Of a DNA stretch of 64,000 nucleotides, positions 16,301-29,128 are shown piece after piece. Source of the DNA: Petrolisthes cinctipes. Taxonomy: Eukaryota; Arthropoda; Malacostraca; Decapoda; Porcellanidae. Below the pieces are notes generated by a model that was not told where the DNA came from, ran no database searches, and saw only the letters and a list, made by a program, of their open reading frames with translations. A program made the position numbers and the translations under genes. The stretch lies in contig JAWQEG010001234.1 of NCBI GenBank assembly GCA_033782935.1, forward strand, positions 1,372,501-1,436,500, given 5' to 3'. Within the stretch, counting starts at the first letter, position 1, and each line of letters starts with the position of its first letter.

Positions 16301-19300
16301 TGGTGGTGATTGTGTAGGTGTCATTACAGTTATTGGACTGTAAATATCAACAATTATTCATGGGGTGGTGGGTGTGTGGGTGTCATTACTGTGATTGGAC
16401 TGTAAATATCAACAGTCATTCAAGGGGTGGTGGGTGTGTGGGTGTCATTATAGTGCTTGGACTGTAAATATCAAGTCATTCATTGGGTGGTTAGTGTGTG
16501 GGTTTCATTACAGTGTTTGGACTGTATATATCAACAGTCATTCATGGGGTGGTGAGTGTGTGGGTGTCATTACAGTGCTTGGACTTTAAATATCAACAGT
16601 CATTCATGGGGTGGTGGGTGTGTGTGTCATTACAGTGCTTAGATTGTAAATATCAGCATTCATTCATGGGGTAGTGGGTGTGAGGGTGTCAATATAGTGC
16701 TTGGACTGTAAATATCAACAATTATTAATGAGGTGGTGGGTGTGTGGGTGTCATTACAGTGCTTGGACTGTAAATATCAACTGTCATTTATGGGGTGTGT
16801 GGGTGTCATTACAGTGCTTCGACTGTAAATATATATAGTCATTCATGGTGTGGTGGGTGTGTGTGTGTCATTACAGTCCTTGGACTTTAAATATCAACAG
16901 TTATTCATGGGTTGGTAGGTGTGTGGGTGTCATTACAGTGCTTGGATTGTAAATATCAGCAGTCATTCATGGGGTGGTGGGTGTGTGGGTGTCATTACAG
17001 TGCTTGGACTGTAAATATCAACAGTCATTCATTGGAGGGGGGGGTGTCAATACAGTGCTTGGACTGTAAATATCAAGTCATTTATGTGATGGTGATTGTG
17101 TAGGTGTCATTACAGTTATTGGACTGTAAATATCAACAATCATTTATGGGGTGGTGGGTGTGTGGGTGTCATTACTGTGATTGGACTGTAAATATCAACA
17201 GTCATTCAAGGGGTGGTGGGTGTGTGGGTGTCATTATAGTGCTTGGACTGTAAATATCAAGTCATTCATTGCGTGGTTAGTGTGTAGGTTTCATTACAGT
17301 GTTTGGACTGTATATATCAATAGTTATTCATGGGGTGGTTAGTGTGTGGGTGTCATTACAGTGTTTGGAATTTAAATATCAACAGTCATTCATTGGGTGG
17401 TGGGTGTGTTGGTGTCATTACAGTGCTTGGATTGTAAGTATCAGCAGTCATTCATGGGGTGGTGGGTGTGTGGGTGTCATTACAGTGCTTGGACTGTAAA
17501 TATCAACAGTCATTCATGGGGTGGTGGGTGTCATTACAGTGCTTGGACTGTAAATATCAACAGTCATTCATGGGGTGTGTGAGTCATTACAGTGCTTGGA
17601 CTGTAAATATCAACAGTCATTCAAGGAGTGGTGAATGTGTAGGTGTAATTAGTGCTTGGACTGTAAATAGCAACAGTCATTCAAGAGGTGATAGGTGTGT
17701 GGCATTACCGTGCTTGGACTGTAAATATCAACAGTTATTCATGGGGTGGTGGGTGTGTGGGTGTCATTACAGTGCTTGAACTATAAATATCAACAGTTAT
17801 TCATGGGTTGGTGGGTGTGTGGGTGTCATTTCTGTGATTGGACTGTAAATATCAACAGTAATTCATGGGGTGGTGGGTGTGTGGGTGTCATTACAGTGCT
17901 TGGACTGTATATATCATCAGTTATTCATAGGGTGTGTGGGAGTCATTAGTGTGCTTGGACTGTAAATATCAACAGTTATTCATTGGGTGGTGGATGCGTG
18001 GGTGTAATTACAGTGCTTGAACTGTAACTATCACCAGTCATTCATGGGGTGGTGGGTGTGTGGCTGTTATTACAATGCTTGTACTGTAAATATCAACAGT
18101 CATTCAGGTGGTAGTACGTGTGTGGGTGTCATTACGGTGCTTGGACTGTAAATATCAACATTCATTTAAGAGGTGATAGGTGTGTGAGTCATTACAGTGC
18201 TTGGACTGTAAATATCAACAGTCATTCTTGGGTTGGTGGGTATGTTGGTGTCATTACAGTGCTTAGACTGTAAATATCAACAGTTATTCAGGGGTTGGTG
18301 AGTGTGTGGGTGTCATTACAGTGTTTGGATTATTAATATAAATAACCATTCAAAGGGTGTTGGGTGTGTGGGTGTCATTACATTGCTTGGACTGTAAATA
18401 TCAACAATCATTCATGAGGTGGTGGGTGTGTGGGTGTCATTACAGTGTTTGGACTGTAAAAATTAACAGTCCATCATTGGATGTGTGTGTCATTACAGTG
18501 TTTGGACTGTAAATATCAACTGTCATTCATGGGGTGGTGGGTGTGTGGGTGTCATTACAGTGCTTGGACTGTAAATATCAACAGGCATTCATTGTTTGGT
18601 GAGTGTGTTGGTGTCATAACATTGCTTGGACTGTAAATATCAACAGTCATTCATGGGGTGGTGGGTGTGTGGGTGTCATTACAGTGTTTGGACTGTAAAT
18701 ATCAACAATCATTCATGGGGTGGTTAGTGTGTTGGTGTCATTACAGTGCTTGGACTGTAAATATCAACACTCATTCATAGGGTGGTGGGTGTATGGGTGT
18801 CATTACAGTGCTTGGACTGAAAATATCAACAAACGTTCATAGGGTGGTGGTTGTGTGGGTGTCATTACAGTGCTTGGACTAAAAATATCAACAGTCATTT
18901 ATAGGGTGTGTAGGTGTCAATACAGTGCTTGGACTGTAAATATCAACAGTCATTCATGGGGCGGTGGGTGTGTTAGTGTCATTACAGTGCTTGGACTGTA
19001 AATATCAACAATCACTCATGGGGTGGAGGGTGTGTTGGTGTCATTACAGTGCTTGAACTGTAAATATCAACAATCATTCATGGGGTGGTGGGTGTGTGGG
19101 TCCCATTACAGTGCTTGGACTTTAAATATCAACAATCCTACATGAGGTGGTGGGTTGGTGGGTGTGTGGGTGTCATTACAGTGCTTGGACTGTAAATATC
19201 AACAATCATTAATGGGGTGGTGGGTGTCATTACAGTGCTTGGACTGTAAATATCAACACTCATTTATGGGGTGTGTGGGTGCCATTAGTGCTTGGACTGT

Positions 19301-19916
19301 AAATATCAATAGTCATTCATGGGGTGGTGGGTTTCATTACAGTGATTGGACTGTAAATACCAACAGTCATTCATAGGGTGGTGGGTGGGTGTCATTACAG
19401 TGCTTAGACTGTAAATATCAACAGTCATTCATGGAGTGTGAGTGTGTCATTACAGTGCTTGGACTGTAAATATCAACAGTTATTCATGGGGTGGTGGGTG
19501 TGTGGGTGTCATTACAAGTGCTTGGACTGTAAATATCAACAGTCATTCATTGGTGGTGGGTGTGTGGGTGTCATTACAGTGCTTGTACTGTAAATATCAA
19601 CAGTCATTCATGCGATGTGTCGGTGTCATTGTAGTGCTTGGACTGTAAATATCAACAGTCATTAATAGGGTGTGTGGGTGTCATTACAGTGCTTGGACTG
19701 TTAATATCAACAGTCATTTGTAGGGTGGTGCGTGTGTGGGTGTCATTGCCGTGCTTGAACTGTAAATATCAACAGTCATTCATGGGGTGTGTGGGTGTTA
19801 TTACAGTGTTCGAACTGTAAATATCAACAGTCATTCATGGGGTAGTGGGTGTGTGGGTGTCATTACAGTGCTTGGACTATAATTATCAACAGTCATTCAT
19901 GGGGTGGTGGGTGTGT
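13375..19916 (+). repeat. Satellite B array, block 3
   Basis: About 105 units, all in the same orientation. The first part (to 15545) belongs to the macro-duplication. The part near 17520-17720 again repeats the unit order of 15480-15680, so block exchange happened more than once. The final unit carries the diagnostic ACTATAATTATCA before spacer 3. Confidence 0.95.
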
Positions 19917-20885
<969 letters not shown>

Positions 20886-23800
20886 TGTCATTCATGGGGT
20901 GTGTGGGTATCATTACAGTGCTTGGACTGTAAATATCAACAGTCATTCATGGGGTGTTGTGTGCATGGGTGTCATTACACTGCATGGACTGTAAATATCA
21001 ACAATCATTCATTGGGTGGTGGGTGTGTGGGTGTCATTACAGTGTTTAGACTGTAAATATCAACAGTCGTTCATTGGGGGGGGGGGAGTATCATTACAGT
21101 GCTTGGACTGTAAATATCAACAGTCATTCATCAGATGGTTGGTGTGTTGGTGTCATTACAGTGCTTGGACTGTAAATATCAACAGTCATTCATAAGGGTG
21201 GTGGGTGTGTGGGTGTCATTACAGTGCTTGGACTGTAAATATCAACAGTCATTCATTGTGGGGGGGGGGATGTCATTACAGTGCTGGGACTGTAAATATC
21301 AAGTCATTTATGTGGTGGTTATTGTGTAGGTGTCATTACAGTGATTGGACTGTAAATATCAACAATCATTCATGGGTGGTGGGTGTGTGGGTGTCATTAC
21401 TGTGATTGGACTGTAAATATCAACAGTCATTCTAGGGGTGGTGGGTGTGTGGGTGTCATTATAGTGCTTGGACTGTAAATATCAAGTCATTCATTGAGTG
21501 GTGGGTGTGTGGGTTTCATTAGTGTTTGGACTGTATATATCAACAGTCATTCATGGGGTGGTGGGTGTGTGGGTGTCATTACAGTGCTTGGACTTTAAAT
21601 ATCAACAGTCATTCATGGGGTGGTGGGTGTGTGTGTCATTACAGTACTTAGATTGTAAATATCAGCATTCATTCATGGGGTAGTGGGTGTGAGGGTGTCA
21701 ATATAGTGCTTGGACTGTAAATATCAACAATTATTATTGGGGTGTTGGGTGTCATTACAGTGCTTGTACTGTAAATATATACAGTCTTTCATGGTGCGGT
21801 GGGTGTGTGTGTGTCATTACAGTCCTTGGACTGTAAATATCAACAGTTATTCATGGGTTGGTGGGTGTGTGGGTGTCATTACAGTGCTTGGACTGTAAAT
21901 ATCAGCAGTCATTCATGAGGTGGTGGGTGTCATTGTAGTGCTTGGACTGTAAATATCAACAGTCATTCATGGGGTGTGTGGGTGTCATTACAGTGCTTGG
22001 ACAGTAAATATCAACAGTCATTCATGGGGTGTGTGGGTGTCATTACAGTGCTTGGGCTGAAAATATCAACATTCATACATGGGGTGTGTAGGTGTGTGGG
22101 TGTCATTGCAGTGCTTGGACTGTAAATATCAACAGTCATTCATGGGGTGTGTGGGTGTTATTACAGTGGTTGGATTGTAAATATCAACAGTCATTAATGG
22201 GGTGGTGGTTGTCATTACAGTGCTTGGACTGTAAATATCAACAGTCATTCATGGGGTGTGTGTGTCATTAGTGCTTGGACTGAAAATATCAACAGTCATT
22301 CATGGGGTGGTGAATATGTAGGTGTAATTACAGTGCTTGAACTGTAAATATCACCAGTCATTCATGGGGTGGTGGGTGTGTGGCTGTTATTACAGTGCTT
22401 GTACTGTTAATATCAACAGTCATTCAGGTGGTAGTACGTATGTGGGTGTCTTTACAGTGTTTGGACTGTAAATATCAACAGTCATTCATGGGGTGGTGGG
22501 TGTGTGGGTGTCATTACAGTGCTTGGACTGTAAATATCAACAGTTATTTATGGGTTGGTAAGTGTGTGGGTGTCATTACAGTGCTTGGACTATAAATATA
22601 AATAATCATTCATAGGGTGTTGGGTGTGGGTGTCATTACAGTGATTGGACTGTAAATATCAACAGTCATTGATGGGGTGGTGGGTGTGTGGGTATCATTA
22701 CAGTGCTTGGACTGTAAACATCAACAGTCATTCATTGGGTGGTGGGTGTGGGGGTGTCATTACAGTGCTTGGACTGCAAATATCAACAATCATGGGGTGG
22801 TGGGTGTGTGGGTGTCATTACATTGCTTGGACTGTAAATATCAACAATCATTCATGGGGTGGTGGGTGTTTGAGTGTCTTTACAGTATTTGGACTGTAAA
22901 AATTAACAGTCCATCATGGGGTGTGTGTGTCATTACAGTGCTTGGACTGTAAATATCAACAGTCATTCATGGGGTGGTGGGTGTGTGGGTGTCATTACAG
23001 TGCTTGGACTGTAAATATCAACAGTCATTAATGGGGTGTATGTGTCATTACAGTGATTGGACTGTAAATATCAACAGTCATTCATGAGGTGGTGAGAGTG
23101 TGGGTGTCATTACAGTTCTTGGATTATAATATAAACAGGCATTCATTGTTTGGTGAGTGTGTTGGTGTCATTACATTGCTTGGACTGTAAATATCAACAG
23201 TCATTCATGGGGTGGTGGGTGTGTGGGTGTCATTACAGTGCTTGGACTGTAAATATCAACAATCATTCATGGAGTGGTTAGTGTGTGGGTGTCATTACAG
23301 TGCTTGGTCTGTAAATATCAACAGTCATTCATGGGGTGTGTGGGTGTCAATACAGTGCTTGGACTGTAAATATCAACAGTCATTCATGGGGTAGTTGATG
23401 TGTGGGTGTTAATACAGTGCTTGGACTGTCAATATAAAGTCATTCATGGTGTAGTGTATGTGTAGGTGTAATTACAGTGCTTGGACTGTAAATATCAACA
23501 GTCATTCATGAGGTGGTAGATGTGTGGGTGTCATTACAGTCCTTGGACTGTAAATATAGTCATTCATGGGGTGGTGGTTGTGGGGGTGTCATTACAGTGC
23601 TTGGACTGTAAATATTAACAGTCATTCATGGGGTGGTGGGTGTTTGGGTGTCATTACAGTGCTTGGACTGTAAATATCAACAATCATTAATGGGGTGGTG
23701 GGTGTCATTACAGTGCTTGTACTGTAAATATCAACAGTCATTTATGGGGTGTGTGGGTGCCATTACAGTGCTTGGACTGTAAATATCAACAGTCATTCAT

Positions 23801-24528
23801 GGGTTGGTATGTGTCATTACAGTGCTTGGACTGTAAATACCAACAGTCATTCATAGTGTGGTGGGTGTGTGTGTCATTACAGTGCTTGGACTGTAAATAT
23901 CAAGTCATTCATGTGGTGTGAGTGTGTCATTACAGTGCTTGGACTGTAAATATCAACAGTTATTCATGGGATGGTGTGTTTGTTTGTGTCATTACAGTGC
24001 TTGGAGTGTAAATATCAACAATCATTCATGGGATGGTGGGTGTGTGGGTGTCATTACAGTGCTTGGACTGTAAATGTCAGTCATTCTCTGGGTGGTGGGT
24101 GTGTGGGTGTTATTACAGTGCTTGGACTGTAAATATTAACAGTTATTCATGGGGCGGTGGGTGTTTGGGTGTCATTACAGTCCTTGGACTGTAAATATCA
24201 ACAGTCATTTATGGGATGGTGGGTGTGTGGGTGTCATTACAGTGCTTGGGCTTTAAATATCAACAGTCATTCATGGGGTGGTGGGTGTGTGGGTGTCATT
24301 ACAGTGCTTGGACTGTAAATATCAACAGTCATTGATGGGGTATGTCGGTGTCATTGCAGTGCTTGGACTGTACATATCAACAGTCATTCATGGTGTGTTG
24401 GGTGTGGGGTGTCATTACAGTGCTCGGAGTAAATATCAACAGTCATTCATGGGGTAGTGGGTGTGTGGGTGTCATTACAGTGCTTGGACTATAATTATCA
24501 TTAGTCATTTATGGGGTGGTGGGTGTGT
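20886..24528 (+). repeat. Satellite B array, block 4
   Basis: About 60 units in the same orientation. It starts with the same diagnostic unit order as the other post-spacer blocks and ends with the same terminal unit (ACTATAATTATC at about 24489). The spacer edge GAGACTGTAAGAACC follows at 24529-24543 and then stops abruptly at LINE sequence. Confidence 0.95.
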
Positions 24529-24543
24529 GAGACTGTAAGAACC
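24529..24543 (+). repeat. Truncated fourth spacer edge
   Basis: Fifteen bases identical to the left edge of spacers 1 and 2 (GAGACTGTAAGAACC). The next spacer base is not found; LINE sequence follows from about 24544. Confidence 0.8.
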
Positions 24544-24729
24544 GTAACCATCCCGGTACTTGGAGAGGTGCCTACGACGAAGGTCCCCAAGGCTGGGATA
24601 CTCAACAATAATATACCGCATTGTCAAAGAAACCAGACAATCATCACAGTAGGGAGGGTGAGCCCTCTCCATTAAAAAGCCTTGAATCAATAATATGTGG
24701 CCAATGCGCAGACGGACAAGAGCCGTCTC
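24544..24729 (-). pseudogene. LINE ORF2 C-terminal tail, cut by satellite B
   Basis: The frame continues as ETALVRLRIGH, then FLMERAHPPYCDDCLVSLT, RYIIVEYPSLGDLRRRHL and SKYRDGYG. This is the conserved tail after RNase H in these LINEs, with a C-x2-C pair and a downstream acidic LxxYP motif. After GYG the frame runs into satellite B, so the last residues and the 3' UTR are missing. The break at 24541-24545 coincides with the fourth spacer edge. Confidence 0.8.
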
Positions 24730-24732
24730 CTA

Positions 24733-25347
24733 CCGGTGGGACAGGCCACTGTAGCTCCATAAACCAAGGCACTGGCGGATGTTGCAGAGCTTGTTAGCCC
24801 CAACGGCGTCCCATCTGTCCTGCCAGCAGGAATAAATGGTAGCATCTATGTAGGGTCGAAGGTCCACTGCTGAAACAGGATGACGCCAGGCAGGAGGCCA
24901 AGAATTGGAGACCGCAGCCTTAGCCAGGGCGTCAGCCCACTCATTCCTACTGACACCCACTTGGGCTGGGACCTAACAAAAAGTGACTTTGCATCCACGA
25001 CAACCCAGGAGGACAAGCCACTTGAGAATGGCCAACACCAGGGGATGGGAAGAGTTAAAATTGCACAAGGCCTGCAAGGCACTACAGGAATCGCTAAAAA
25101 TAGTAAAAGAAGGCTGATGGAGAGTAAAAATCACTTGGAGGGCATATAAGATGGCAGAGAGCTCAGCAGTAAAAATTGACATGACAGAAGGGAGCCTGCT
25201 GCCACCGCAAAAGTCAAGAAAGACAACTCCAGAATCAGACTTTGACCCATCAGTGTACACAGGGAGGGACTCCCTGTGAGTGAAGGCATGTTCTAAAAAG
25301 AGGGAATAAGCCACTGGAGGAAGAAGAGATTCCTTCTTGTCTGAAAA
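24733..25347 (-). pseudogene. LINE RNase H domain remnant
   Basis: It follows the RT in the same frame. The four acidic positions of type I RNase H are visible: Asp in VYTDGSKS, Glu in IFTAELSAIL, Asp in IFSDSCSAL and Asp in RNEWADALAK. A TAG at 24973-24975 replaces the tryptophan expected before VPAQVGVSRNEWAD. The coding line then continues to GLWSYSGLSHR and another TAG at 24730-24732. In intact elements this domain removes the RNA template strand. The presence of RNase H is the main reason for placing the LINE in the I group. Confidence 0.85.
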
Positions 25348-26478
25348 TCAGGTGTAGGGGAAAACTTCTGGAAGAAGCCATGGAGCCACCCTGGAGACCT
25401 GCACTGGACAAATCAGTAAGTCATCAATGCCCATCTCCGTAGCCTTCCTGACCCGGAAGCCAAAGGGACATGGTGTACGAGAATGTGATAGGTAGTACAG
25501 AGACATGATATCAGATGACACCGCTAAGCAGGGAAGGGAGGCAGGAAGTCGATGTAATCGATGCCAACAACGAACCATCAAGGACTGGCGGCGGAGATCA
25601 AGAGGTGGCTCATTAGCGTCCACCAGGAGACTGGGAATTGAGGACGACCTGAAGGCTCCGGTCGTCAGACGTACTCCAGCATGATGAACAGGGTCTAAAA
25701 CTCCGAGACGGGCATGGGTGGCAGAGGAGTACACCTCACACCCATAGACAAGTTTTGACCTAATAAGAACATGGTATAGGCGGAGGAGGGTGGCCCAATC
25801 AGCCCCCCAGGACGTATGGCCCAGGACCCTCAACAGGTTAAGAGCCTTGAGGCAAGAGACCTTAAGTGTACGTAAGTGGGGAACCCATGTCAAACGTTTG
25901 TCAAAAAGGAGACCCAAAAAGCGAGTCTCCTCGACACAACGTATCTGTTGACCATTCATGAATAAGTTCGGATCGGGGTGGATGCCTCGGATGCGGCAGA
26001 AGTGCATAACAACTGTCTTGGCAGGAGAAAATCGAAACCCATGAGAACCAGTCCAATGTGACACCCTGTCAAGGGCAAGCTGCATGCGCCGCTCTGCCAC
26101 TGACATACGGGAAGCAGCAAACCAGACTGCCAGGTCATCAACGTACATCGAGTTGGCTATACCGTCCGGAAGGGATTTGGCAATGGCATTAATTGCTACT
26201 GCAAATAATGTGAAACTGAGGACGCTTCCCTGGGGGACGCCCTCCTCCTGTGCAACAGATGCTGAGAGGGTTGTACCAAAACTCACAGAAAAACTACAAC
26301 CACTGAGAAACTCCTTAATAAAGTGTGGAAGGCGACCCCACAGGTCATATACATGGAGTTGCTGCAGGATGCCATATTGCCATGTAGTGTCATACGCTTT
26401 CTCTAAATCAAAGAATACACAGAGAAGGTGTTGATGTCGTGCAAAGGCCTCACATGCAGCAGCTTCATACCTGACCAC
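25348..26478 (-). pseudogene. LINE reverse transcriptase core
   Basis: An open stretch of 376 codons. It has the three RT hallmarks in order: motif A FFDLEKAYDTTW near residue 23, motif B GVPQGSVLS near residue 80, and the catalytic YVDD near residue 112. The thumb region follows with TRFLGLLFDKRLTW and LVYGCEVYSSA. It is the longest uninterrupted part of the element and all catalytic aspartates are present. It is nevertheless cut off from the RNase H by a TGA at 25348-25350 and from the RT N-terminus by a TAG at 26515-26517. The first Met is not a natural start; the domain continues upstream. Unlikely to be expressed as a functional protein. Confidence 0.9.
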
Positions 26479-26479
26479 A

Positions 26480-27198
26480 GCATCTGTAGTGGAATGGTGT
26501 TTACGAAAGCCAGACTAGGACGGAGACGGAATTTTACCCCGTTCCAAAAAGTATACCAGTCTGACATTCACCATCTTTCTCAAATAGTTTACAGAGACAG
26601 GAGGTCAAGGCAATTGGTTGGCAATTGAGGGCAACACCTGAGTCCTTGCCTGGCTTGTGGAAAGGAAGGAGGGTAACAACCCTCCACCCAGAAGGGAAGA
26701 CACCCTCCAGCCAGATTCTGTCATATAAAGCTAAAAGAAATTAAATTGCCTCCTCACCCAAGTGTCGCAACATTGCATATGGGATGTTGTCTGGCCGACA
26801 CAGAAGTGTCGCCGCAGAAAGAGAGAGCAGAATGCAGGTCTTTCAGGCTGAATATATGGTTATAACTTTCATTCTTATTCCCTGAGAAATCCAGGACAGT
26901 ACGCTCCTTGGCTCTTAACTCATGCCTGACAGCCAGAGGTCAAGAGTCACGGCTGGAGACTCTTGCAAAAGTCTCCGCTATGGTATTGGCCACTGTCAAA
27001 CCATCCATGATCTTAATTTCATTGACCTTAAGTACAGGTGGAGAGCTAGAAGAAAATTTCCCCGCGATCTTACGGACTCTCCTCAACACTTGGGTGAGTG
27101 GAGTTTTAGTATTAATTGAAGACACATAGCCTTCCAAGATGCACGTCGTGCCTCTTTTAAAACTCGTCTAGGCTGAGCCCATGCCCATCGAAAGTCCT
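26480..27198 (-). pseudogene. LINE linker and reverse transcriptase N-terminal remnant
   Basis: The stretch 26940-27137 encodes a conserved linker (TQVLRRVRKIAGKF, then VLKVNEIKIMDGLTVANTIAETFARVSSRDS in two parts) that precedes the RT in this LINE type. It runs through 26780-26930 into the RT N-terminus: PDNIPYAMLRHLGEEAI, a TAA at 26741-26743, SGWRVVTLLPFHKPGKD, then QPIALTSCLCKLFEK. A one-base shift near 26571 follows, then FRKHHSTTDAVV after a TAG at 26515-26517. A further shift lies near 27131. Each lesion disrupts one reading line that is otherwise well kept. Confidence 0.78.
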
Positions 27199-27900
27199 CT
27201 AAAAGAGTAGGTTCTCCCACACAGCAGTGGTGCAGACTGGTGACCACCAAGGGACAGGACGTTTGGGAAAGTAGCCAGAAGTTGTAGGGATAGAATTGAG
27301 AGCAGCAGAGTGGAGCATATCAGTGAAATATGTTACAGCCTCGTCAGAGCTACCAAAATCGGCTACAGAAGAGACCGAAGAAGCTAACTCTCTAAGAAAC
27401 TGCCAGTCAGTCTTCTCTAATTTCCACCTAGGAAGACGAGATTGTGGATCGTACCTGTTACCTTCTAAAAGTATAGGGAAATGGTCACTGCCATATAAAT
27501 CAGGCAACACACTCCAAGTAAAATCCAACAGAGCACTGGGTGAGCAAAGGGAAATGTCAATGGTAGTAAAAGTCCAAGTTGGGCTATTAAAATGTGTCGC
27601 ATCTCACGTATTTAAAACCCCTAATCGCTCATCCTCAATAAAAGAAGCCAGTAAAACACCCCTGGGGTTGACCGAACTGTCACCTCACAGAGGATGATGA
27701 CCATTAAACTCACCCAATAAAATAAAGGGAAAGGGAAGGTCCCGTACAAGACGGTTGAGATCACACCTCTCAACTGTAACACTGGGAGGAAGGTATAGAC
27801 TGCACACAGTGTACGGGCGGTCCATAAAAACCTTAACTGCAACAGCCTGGAGCGGGGTTCTGTTGTAGGTGTAATTCACTTCAGCAGGAAGAAGTATCAC
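27199..27900 (-). pseudogene. LINE endonuclease domain remnant (APE type)
   Basis: Two open stretches (27685-27900 and 27199-27528) join in one line through 27529-27684, where LNT is followed by a TGA (27604-27606) in place of a sense codon. Visible landmarks are CSLYLPPS, then LLGEFNGHHPL, then SLCSPS and YGSDHFPI. The last is the catalytic Ser-Asp-His motif of APE-like endonucleases. The usual GDFN motif reads GEFN here, so a catalytic aspartate is changed. The domain would nick target DNA for target-primed reverse transcription. Its N-terminal third is absent, because recognisable sequence stops at about 27905. Confidence 0.82.
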
Positions 27901-27905
27901 TAAAG

Positions 27906-28172
27906 TGAGGCGTCAGCGTGTTTGTTTACAAGAGACTGACCGCTGTCCTTAAAAATTGTATGTTTTCCACGGGACACCCCATTTATTTTCAAGACATAAT
28001 TCTCGCCATAGTGCTTAAAATACCTACCCTGGGAATCTTAGTGAAAACGACCACGTATGGTGAGACATAAGCTAGAGACATGATTTATGATGGTGCACAG
28101 TCAGTTTATGGTTGACATAAGACTTATGACACCCACTTAGCAATAGTAAGTAACGACCCTGATTCCTCCTAA
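27906..28172. other. Unassigned spacer between two LINE fragments
   Basis: About 265 bp of mixed composition with no open frame, satellite unit or RNA gene recognised. It probably represents the original DNA into which the flanking fragments inserted, or undetected decayed repeat. Confidence 0.5.
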
Positions 28173-28193
28173 CTATCTATCTATCTATCTATA
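28173..28193 (+). repeat. (CTAT)n short tandem repeat, tail of the second LINE
   Basis: About five copies of CTAT directly at the 3' side of the LINE coding sequence, consistent with a LINE tail repeat. Confidence 0.85.
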
Positions 28194-28906
28194 GCTCTGA
28201 CGCCTCGCTCCCTCTGGGAACTCCCACCAAGGGGGTGGCCACGGCAGAAGAGTCTCCAGTTTTCCCTGTTCAAGCACTCCTTCCTCACTTGCTCCATCCC
28301 CCCTCCCCCCCTCACACTTCTCTCTCTCACATACTCTTCCACTCTGTTCTGCCATCTAACCGGAGGTCTACCTCTTACACCAGGTCCCACAACTTCACTA
28401 TCGTACACCTTCTTTACAAACTCCACACTTTGCATTCTCTCTACATGTCCAAACCATCTCAGTGTATTACGCTTCACTTTCTCTACCACTCCACACTCAA
28501 TACCAATTGCCTTCTCACTCATACCACATCTCTCACATACACTCTCATTACTTTCTCCATCACACCTAGTAAGTCCACATGCTCCTCTCAAGTAACTCAT
28601 TTCCACAGCACCTATTCTCGACTGATGAGCCCTACTCCATGTCCATGTCTCCGACGCATATGTCAGTGTTGGCAAGATTATACTATTTCTCAGTCCCTTT
28701 TTCACCTCCATACTCACACTCCTACCCTTCATAATCCTCCCCAGTGATCCTATGACCTGCCTGCCCCTCAATGCTCTCTCCCTGATTTCTCCTTCCATAC
28801 TTCCATGTTTACACACAACTGTTCCCAGATACATGAATTCCCTCACCTCTTCCATCCTCTCATCCCCTAAAGTTATCTCACATTTCGTCCCAGTTGGTAC
28901 AGCCAC
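28173..28906 (-). mobile_element. 3' end of a second LINE (RTE-like), 5' truncated
   Basis: An open minus-strand stretch of 241 codons (28181-28906) encodes the region after the RT catalytic core. Landmarks are FMYLGTVV near residue 24, LRNSIILPTLTYASETWTW, AVEMSYLRGACG, RNTLRWFGHVERM, GRPPVRW and RLFCRGHPLGG. The sequence ends at AIDR where it meets a (CTAT)n run, read as (GATA)n on the coding strand. A short tandem tail instead of poly-A and the WFGH...GRP..RW ending fit RTE-type LINEs. The YVDD core, endonuclease and 5' part are missing, as is usual for a 5'-truncated insertion. The frame is unexpectedly intact, suggesting a younger insertion than the neighbouring LINE. Confidence 0.82.
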
Positions 28907-28951
28907 TCTATAGGGTATCGCAAAGTATTTACCGTAACTTATAGTATCATA

Positions 28952-29128
28952 ATGGATTCAAAGTTTGCATGTCCTCTTTGCCCTCATGTATCAATTACCA
29001 TTAAAGGTTATGTAACTCATTCACAACTTCATTCTAATGAATATAGACGGTTATATAAGTGTCCACTAACGGGATGTAATAGGAAGCTATCCTCCTACAC
29101 AGGGATTAGGTCTCATATCTACCCGTGA
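28952..29128 (+). pseudogene. Transposase-like protein, N-terminal zinc fingers 1 and 2 (broken)
   Basis: Starts ATGGATTCAAAG and encodes 58 residues before a TGA at 29126-29128. Finger 1 is C-x2-C-x12-H-x3-H (CPLC ... HSQLH). Finger 2 is C-x4-C-x12-H and loses its last histidine to a frameshift in the CCC run at 29122-29124. A one-base shift there restores the finger and joins the frame of 29235-29822. The protein type is a multi-C2H2, DDE-transposase-like family present in many animal genomes; these fingers would bind transposon ends or target DNA. The upstream LINE abuts at 28906, so upstream exons or the promoter cannot be seen. Confidence 0.7.

Larger units (their letters stand above)
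24544..27905 (-). mobile_element. Decayed I/Jockey-type LINE with RNase H, truncated at both ends
   Basis: On the minus strand the order is APE-type endonuclease (C-terminal two thirds), reverse transcriptase, RNase H and a cysteine-containing C-terminal tail. This is the ORF2 layout of RNase-H-bearing LINEs of the I group within the Jockey superfamily. One coding line can be followed through the whole length, broken by in-frame stops at 24730-24732, 24973-24975, 25348-25350, 26515-26517, 26741-26743 and 27604-27606, and by frameshifts near 26571 and 27131. ORF1, the endonuclease N-terminus, the protein C-terminus, the 3' UTR and any poly-A or repeat tail are missing. The open frame at the 3' side runs straight into satellite B, so the 3' end was lost by a later break and not by normal 5' truncation. 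Non-functional. The clade name is the least certain part. Confidence 0.88.

Noticed and set aside
26084..26628. Plus-strand open frames opposite the LINE reverse transcriptase
   Set aside because: They are shadows of the minus-strand RT frame, which has clear catalytic motifs.
28235..28747. 170-codon plus-strand open frame
   Set aside because: It is antisense to the second LINE's coding region and consists of low-complexity Ser/His/Thr/Pro sequence.
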